Source: Panulirus ornatus | Taxonomy: Eukaryota; Arthropoda; Malacostraca; Decapoda; Palinuridae | Assembly (NCBI RefSeq): GCF_036320965.1 | Contig: NC_092225.1 | Coordinates: forward strand, 37,060,290-37,124,289 | Direction: 5' to 3' | Length of the DNA stretch: 64,000 nt | Part shown: positions 53,748 through 64,000 of the stretch, one piece after another | How the letters are laid out: every line of letters starts with the position of its first letter | Position numbering within the stretch: position 1 is the stretch's first letter | Notes under the pieces: generated by a model | Told to the model about the DNA's origin: nothing | What the model saw: only the letters and a program-made list of their open reading frames with translations | The model's database searches: none | Translations under genes and position numbers: made by a program

Positions 53748-55895
53748 GTAAGGAGGTAAATAAAGTGCGTAAGACAAGAAAGGAATTGGGAACAACGGTA
53801 AAGGGGGCATATGGGTAGGTAATAACAAGCAGTGATGAAATGAGAAGGAGATGGAGTGAATATTTTGAAGGTCTTTTGAATATGTTTGATGATATATTGG
53901 CAGATATAGGGTGTTTTGGTCGAGTCGGTGTGCGAAGTGATACAGATAAACAGAGAAAAGATAGGAAAAGCTTTGCAGAATATGAAAGCCGGCAAGGCGG
54001 CAGCTTTGGTGGGTACTGCAGTGGATGCTATTAAAAAAGAGGGTAACAGTGTATTTGATTGGTTGGTAAGGATATTCGTTGTATATGTGGTTCGTGGTGA
54101 AGTGCCTGAGGATTGGTGGAATGCATTCATAACGCCATTCTACAAATGCAAAGGGGATAAAGGTGAGTGTTCAAATTACAGAGGTATAAGTTTGAGTACT
54201 CCGGGGAAATGTAATGGGAGGGCATTGATGGGAAGGCAAGCCATGTACAGAGAATCAAACTGGGAAAGAGCAGTGTGGTTTGAGAAGTGGTAGAGAAAGT
54301 GTTGATCAGGTGTTTGCTTTGAAGAATTTACGTGAAAAATACTTAGAATAAATCACATGGATTTGTGTGAAGGGTTCAAGGATCTAAAGAATGCATATGA
54401 TAGGATGAATAGAAATGCTTTGTGGAAGGTTTTAAGAGTATATGTCGTAGGAGGTAAGTTTCTAGAAGCATCGAAAATTTTTTTCCAAGGATATAAGGCA
54501 TGCGTAAGAGTAGGAAGAGAGAAAAGTGACTGATTCCCAGTGAATGTAGGTCTGCAACAACGGTGCGCGATGTCTCCATGATTGTTTAATTTGTTTATGA
54601 ATGGGGTGGTTAGGGGGGTGAATGCAAGAGGTTTGGAGTGAGAGGTAAGTATGCAGTCTGTTCAGGATGAGAGGGTTTGGAAAGTGAGTCAGTCGTTGTT
54701 CATTGATGATACAGCGCTGGTGGCTGATTCGGGTGAGAAACTGCAGAAGTTGGTGACTGAGTTTGGTAAAGTGTGTGAAACAAGAAAGCTGAGAGTGAAT
54801 GTGAATAAAAGGAAGGATATTAGGTACAGTAGTGTTGAGAAACAAGTCAACTGAGAGGTAAGTTTAAATGGAGAAAATCTGGAGGAAGTAAAGCGTTTTA
54901 GATATCTGGGAGTGGATTTAACAGTGGATGAAACCATGAAAGTGGAAGTGAGTCAGAGGGTGGGGAAGGGGGCAAAGGCTCTAGGAGTTTTGAAGAATGT
55001 GTGGAAGGCGAGAACATTATCTCGGAAAGCATAAATGGGTGTGTTTGAAGAAACAGTGGTTCCAATAATGTTGTATGGTTGCGAGGCATGGGCTATAGAT
55101 GCGGTTTAGCGAAGGAGGGTGGATGTGTTGGAAATGAGAAGTTTGAGGACAATATGTGGTATTAGGTGGTTTGACCGAGTAGGTAATGAAAGGGTAAGAG
55201 AGATATTTGGCAGTAAAATGTATGGTTAAGAGAGCAGAAGAGGGTGTAATGAAATTGTTTGGTCACATGGAGAGAATGAGTAAGGAAAGGTTGACAAAGA
55301 GTATATATGTGTCAGAGGTGGAGGGAACGAGGAGAAGTGGGAGATCAAATTGGAGGTGGAAGTATGTAGTGAAAAATATTTTGGGCGATCGGGGCCTGAA
55401 CATGCAGGAGGGTGAAAGGTGTACAAGGAATAGAGTGAATTGGAACGATATGGAATCCCGGGGTCGACGTGCTGTCAATGGAACGAACTAGGGCATGTGA
55501 AATGTCTGGGGTAAGCCATGGAAAGTTTTGTGGGACATAGATGTGGAAAGGGAGCTGTGGTGTTGGTGCATTACACATGACAGCTAGAGAATGTCATGTC
55601 TTTTACTAGCGCTACCTCTCGCGTGTGCGGGGGAGGGGGTTGCCATTTCATGTATAGCGGAATGGCGACGGGAATGGCTGAGGGCAGCAAATGTGAATAT
55701 GTACATGTGTATATATGTATTTGTCTGTCTCTGTATATGTCTGTATACATTGAAATGTATAGGTATGTATATGTGCGTCTGTGGGCGTGTATGTATATGC
55801 ATATGTATGTGGGTGGGTAGGGCCATTCTCTCGTTTGTTTCCTTGCGCTACCTCGCTAACGCGGGAGACAGCGATAAAGTATGATAATAAATAAT

Positions 55896-55898
<3 letters not shown>
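53748..55898 (+). mobile_element. RTEd copy 26: 5'-truncated, old, long-type 3' UTR with stem-loop
   Basis: From '[14 protein letters not shown]' to the full long-type 3' UTR, stem-loop (near 55848-55873) and AATAATAAATAATTGATATATA. Many frame breaks; readable parts include 'MKAGKAAALVGTAV', 'CSNYRGISLSTPGK', motif C '[11 protein letters not shown]', 'YLGVDLTVDE' and the C-terminal RRSGRSNWRWKY. Motif A is 'GFKDLKNAYDRM'. Unlike most copies the 5' junction is in unique sequence, not (TA)n. Confidence 0.9.

Positions 55899-55950
<52 letters not shown>
55899..55950. repeat. (TA)n microsatellite between convergent RTEd tails
   Basis: TA array flanked by the tail of copy 26 (+) and the T28 (55951-55978) that is the poly-A of copy 27 (-). 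Confidence 0.97.
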
Positions 55951-61018
<5,068 letters not shown>

Positions 61019-61084
61019 CATGCGGCTGAGTGAGTGTGTTAGCAGCTTTGATGCACCAGACTGGGTTATGGTGATGGGTGATTT

Positions 61085-61217
61085 AAATGCAAAGGTGAGT
61101 AGTGTGGCAGTTGAGAGTAGAATTGGTGTACATGGGGTGTTCATCGTTTTAAATGCAAAGGTGAGTAATGTGGCAGTTGAGGGAATAATTGGTATACATG
61201 GGGTGTTCATCGTTGTA
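61085..61217 (+). repeat. Tandem duplication, ~66 bp x2, inside RTEd copy 29
   Basis: Two adjacent copies of AAATGCAAAGGTGAGTARTG...TTCATCGTT differing at a few positions and one G in a G-run. It repeats the codons just after the GDLN motif. Confidence 0.9.
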
Positions 61218-63821
61218 AATGGAAATGGTGAGGAGCTTGTAGATTTATGTGCTGAAAAAGGACTGGTGAATAGGAATACATGAAATAAAAAGACAGATAT
61301 ACATAAGTATACATATATGAGTAGGAGAGATGGTTAAAGGGAGTTATTAGATTACGTGTTGATTAATAAGCGTATAAAAGAGAGACTTTTGGATGCAAAT
61401 GTTCTGAAGTAGGCAGCTGGAGGGATGTCTGATCATTGTCTTTTGAAAGCGAAGGTGAAAATTTGTAGTTTTTCAGGGAAGAGAAAATGTTGGGGTGAAG
61501 AGAGTGGTGAGAGTAAATGTGCTTGGAAAGATTTGTGTGAGGAAGTATCAGGAGAGATTGAGCGCAGAATAGCAAACGTTGAGAGTAATGGCGTGATGGG
61601 AGTGGGGGAGGAATAAGATGTTTTTTAGGGAAGTGAAGCAGTGATAGGTAGCGCAAAAGATGCTTGTAGCACGAGAAACGTGGGATGTGGGCAGATTAGA
61701 AAGAGTAGTGAGTAGTGGAATGAAGAAGTAAGGCTGTTGGTGAAAGAGAAGGAAGAGGAATTTGGACGATTTTTGAGGGGAAGTAGTGCAAATGACTGGG
61801 ATATGTATAAATGAAAGCGGCGGGATGTCAGGCGAAAGGTGCAAGAGGTGAAAAAGCTGGCAAATGAGGGTTGGAGTGAGAGAGTATCATTAAATTTTAG
61901 GGAGAATGAAAAGATGTTGTGAAAGGAGGTAAATAACGTATGTATGATAAGAGAACAAATGGGAACATCGATGAAACGAGCAAATGGGGAGGTAATTACT
62001 AGTAATGAAGCAGTGGGAAGATGGAGCGAGTATTTTGAAGGTCTGTTAAATTCGTTTGATGATTGAGTGATAGATGTAGGGTGTTTTGGTCGGAGTGGAG
62101 TGCGAAGTGAGAGGGATTGGAAGAATGGATTGGTAAACAGAGAAGAGGTAGTGAAAGCTTTGCATAAGATGAAAGTCGGCAGGGCGGCGGGTTTGGATGT
62201 TATTTTAGTGGAATCTAATAGAAGAGAGGGTGACTGTGTTATTGTCTGGTTGGTAAGGATAATCCATGTATGTATGAACAATTGTGAAGTACCTGAGGAT
62301 TGCCGGAATGCGTGCATAGTGCCATAATGCAAAGGTAAAGGAGATAAAGGTGTATGTTCAAATTACAGACGCAAAAGTTTGTTCAGTATTCGTAGGAAAT
62401 TATATCAGAGGGTATTGACTGAAAGGGTAAAGATATGTACGGAGCATCATATTGGGGAAGAGCAGTGTGGTTTCGGAAATGGTTGAGTATGTGTGGATCA
62501 GGTGTTTGCTTTGAAGAATGTATGTGAGGCATACTTAGAAAAACTGATGGAAATGTATGTAGCATTTAGGGTCTGGAAAAGGAATATAATAGAGTTGATA
62601 GAGATGCTCTGTGGAAGGTTATAAGGGTACATGTTGTGGGAGGTAAGTTACTAGAAGCAGTGAAAATTTTTAGCAAGGATGTAAGGCATGAGTACCAGTT
62701 GGAAGGGAGAATAGTGGCTGGCTTCTACTGAATGTCAGTTTGAGGCAGCGGTGCATGATGTCTCTATTGTTCTCTAATTAGTTTGTGGATGGGGTGGCTA
62801 AGGAAGTGAGTGCAAGAGTTTTGGAGAGAGGGGGAAAGTATATAGTCTGCTGTGGATAAGAAGGTTTCGGAAGTGAGTCAGTTTATTGTTCTCTGATGAT
62901 ACAGCGCTGGCGGCTGATTCCGGTGAGAAACTGCAGAGCTTGGTGACTGAGTTTGGTAGAGTGTGCGAAAGGAGAAAGATGAGAGTAAATGTCAATATGA
63001 GCAAGGTTCAGTAGGGTTGAGGGGTAAGTTAAGTGGGAGGTAAGTTTGAATGGAGAGAAATGGAGGAAGTGAAGTGTTTAGATATCTATGAGTGGACTTA
63101 GCAGCGGATGGAACCATGGAAACGAACGTCAGTCACAGGGTGGGGGATGGGTCGAAGGTTCTGGGAGCATTGAAGAATGCGTGGAAGGCGAGAACGTTAT
63201 TTCGGTGAGCAAAATGGGTATGTTTGAAGTAATAGTGGTTCCATCAATGTTATATGGTTGCGAGGCATGGGCTATAGATAGGGTTATTTGGAGGAAGGTA
63301 GATTGTTGGAAATGAAATGTTTGAGGACAATATATGGTGTGAGGTAGTTTGATCGAGTAAGGAATCATAGGGAAAGAGGGATATGTTGTAATAAAATGAG
63401 AGTGGTCGAGAGAGCAGAAGAGGGTGTCTTGAAATCATAGGACACATGGAGAGAATGAGTGAGAAAAGATTGACAAAAAAGATATATGTGTCAGAGGTGG
63501 AGGGAAGAAGGAGAAGCGGTAGACCAAACTGGAGGTGGAAGGATGGAGTGAAAAAGATTTTTGAGCGATCGGGGCATGAGCATACAGGAGGGTGAAAGGC
63601 TTGGAAGGAATAGAATGAATTGGAACGACCTGGTTTAAAGGGGTTAACGTATTGTCAGTGAACTGAACCAGGGTATGTGAAGCGTCTGGAGTAAATCATG
63701 GAAAGTTTTGTGGGGCCTGGATATGGAAAGGGAGTTGTGGTTTCAGTGCATTACATATGACAGCTAGAGACTGAGTGTGAACGAATGTGGCCTTTTTGTC
63801 TTATCCGGGCGTTACCTCGCT

Positions 63822-63967
<146 letters not shown>

Positions 63968-64000
63968 CTGTTTCCTGTGTGGCGGGGTGGCTAGGGAAAG

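Overview
The window reads as arthropod nuclear DNA dominated by repeats, most probably from a decapod crustacean. That placement is inference, from the long (TA)n/(AC)n/(GA)n microsatellites and my recollection of similar repeat motifs in decapods. No prokaryotic or viral gene organisation is visible. One 100-N scaffold gap lies at 50026-50125.

The bulk of the 64 kb (about 50 kb) is made of some 30 copies, on both strands, of a single family of RTE-like non-LTR retrotransposon, called 'RTEd' here. The consensus readable across copies is: a structured ~120-nt 5' UTR; one ORF of about 998 codons (APE-type endonuclease, connector, reverse transcriptase, C-terminal domain with a [17 protein letters not shown] motif); a 3' UTR ending in a conserved GC-rich stem-loop; then an A-rich/(TA)n tail. 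Copies range from recent (1-4 ORF lesions) to ancient (39.3-41.7 kb). The best full-length copy is 55951-59167 on the minus strand. It is dead: one frameshift plus substitutions at an endonuclease Asp and at the motif-A Asp of the reverse transcriptase. No copy in the window is intact.

Layout: 1-17.4 kb, dense RTEd copies separated by (TA)n; 17.6-18.9 kb, unique island with a candidate CCAAT/TATA promoter and noncoding first exon (+); 18.9-41.7 kb, dense RTEd; 41.8-43.4 kb, unique island with a candidate exon encoding a start codon and signal peptide (+); 43.4-44.3 kb, decayed fragment of a second non-LTR family; 44.4-50.6 kb, RTEd with a tandem duplication, a second indel-rich copy and the gap; 50.8-53.7 kb, unique island with two long AC/TG arrays, a possible minus-strand exon and an ORF with a helix-turn-helix; 53.7-64 kb, RTEd again. 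If the promoter and signal-peptide exon belong together, the retroelement field at 18.5-42.8 kb is one intron of about 24 kb.

The main structural signal is that RTEd copies are bounded by (TA)n at both ends: truncated 5' ends butt directly onto (TA)n, 3' tails run into (TA)n, and several copies meet tail to tail. This fits an element that inserts into TA repeats and also makes them, so that each copy provides sites for the next. Some junctions may instead be assembly joins across (TA)n. A short SINE-like repeat shares the RTEd 5' leader and a similar 3' GC-rich motif.
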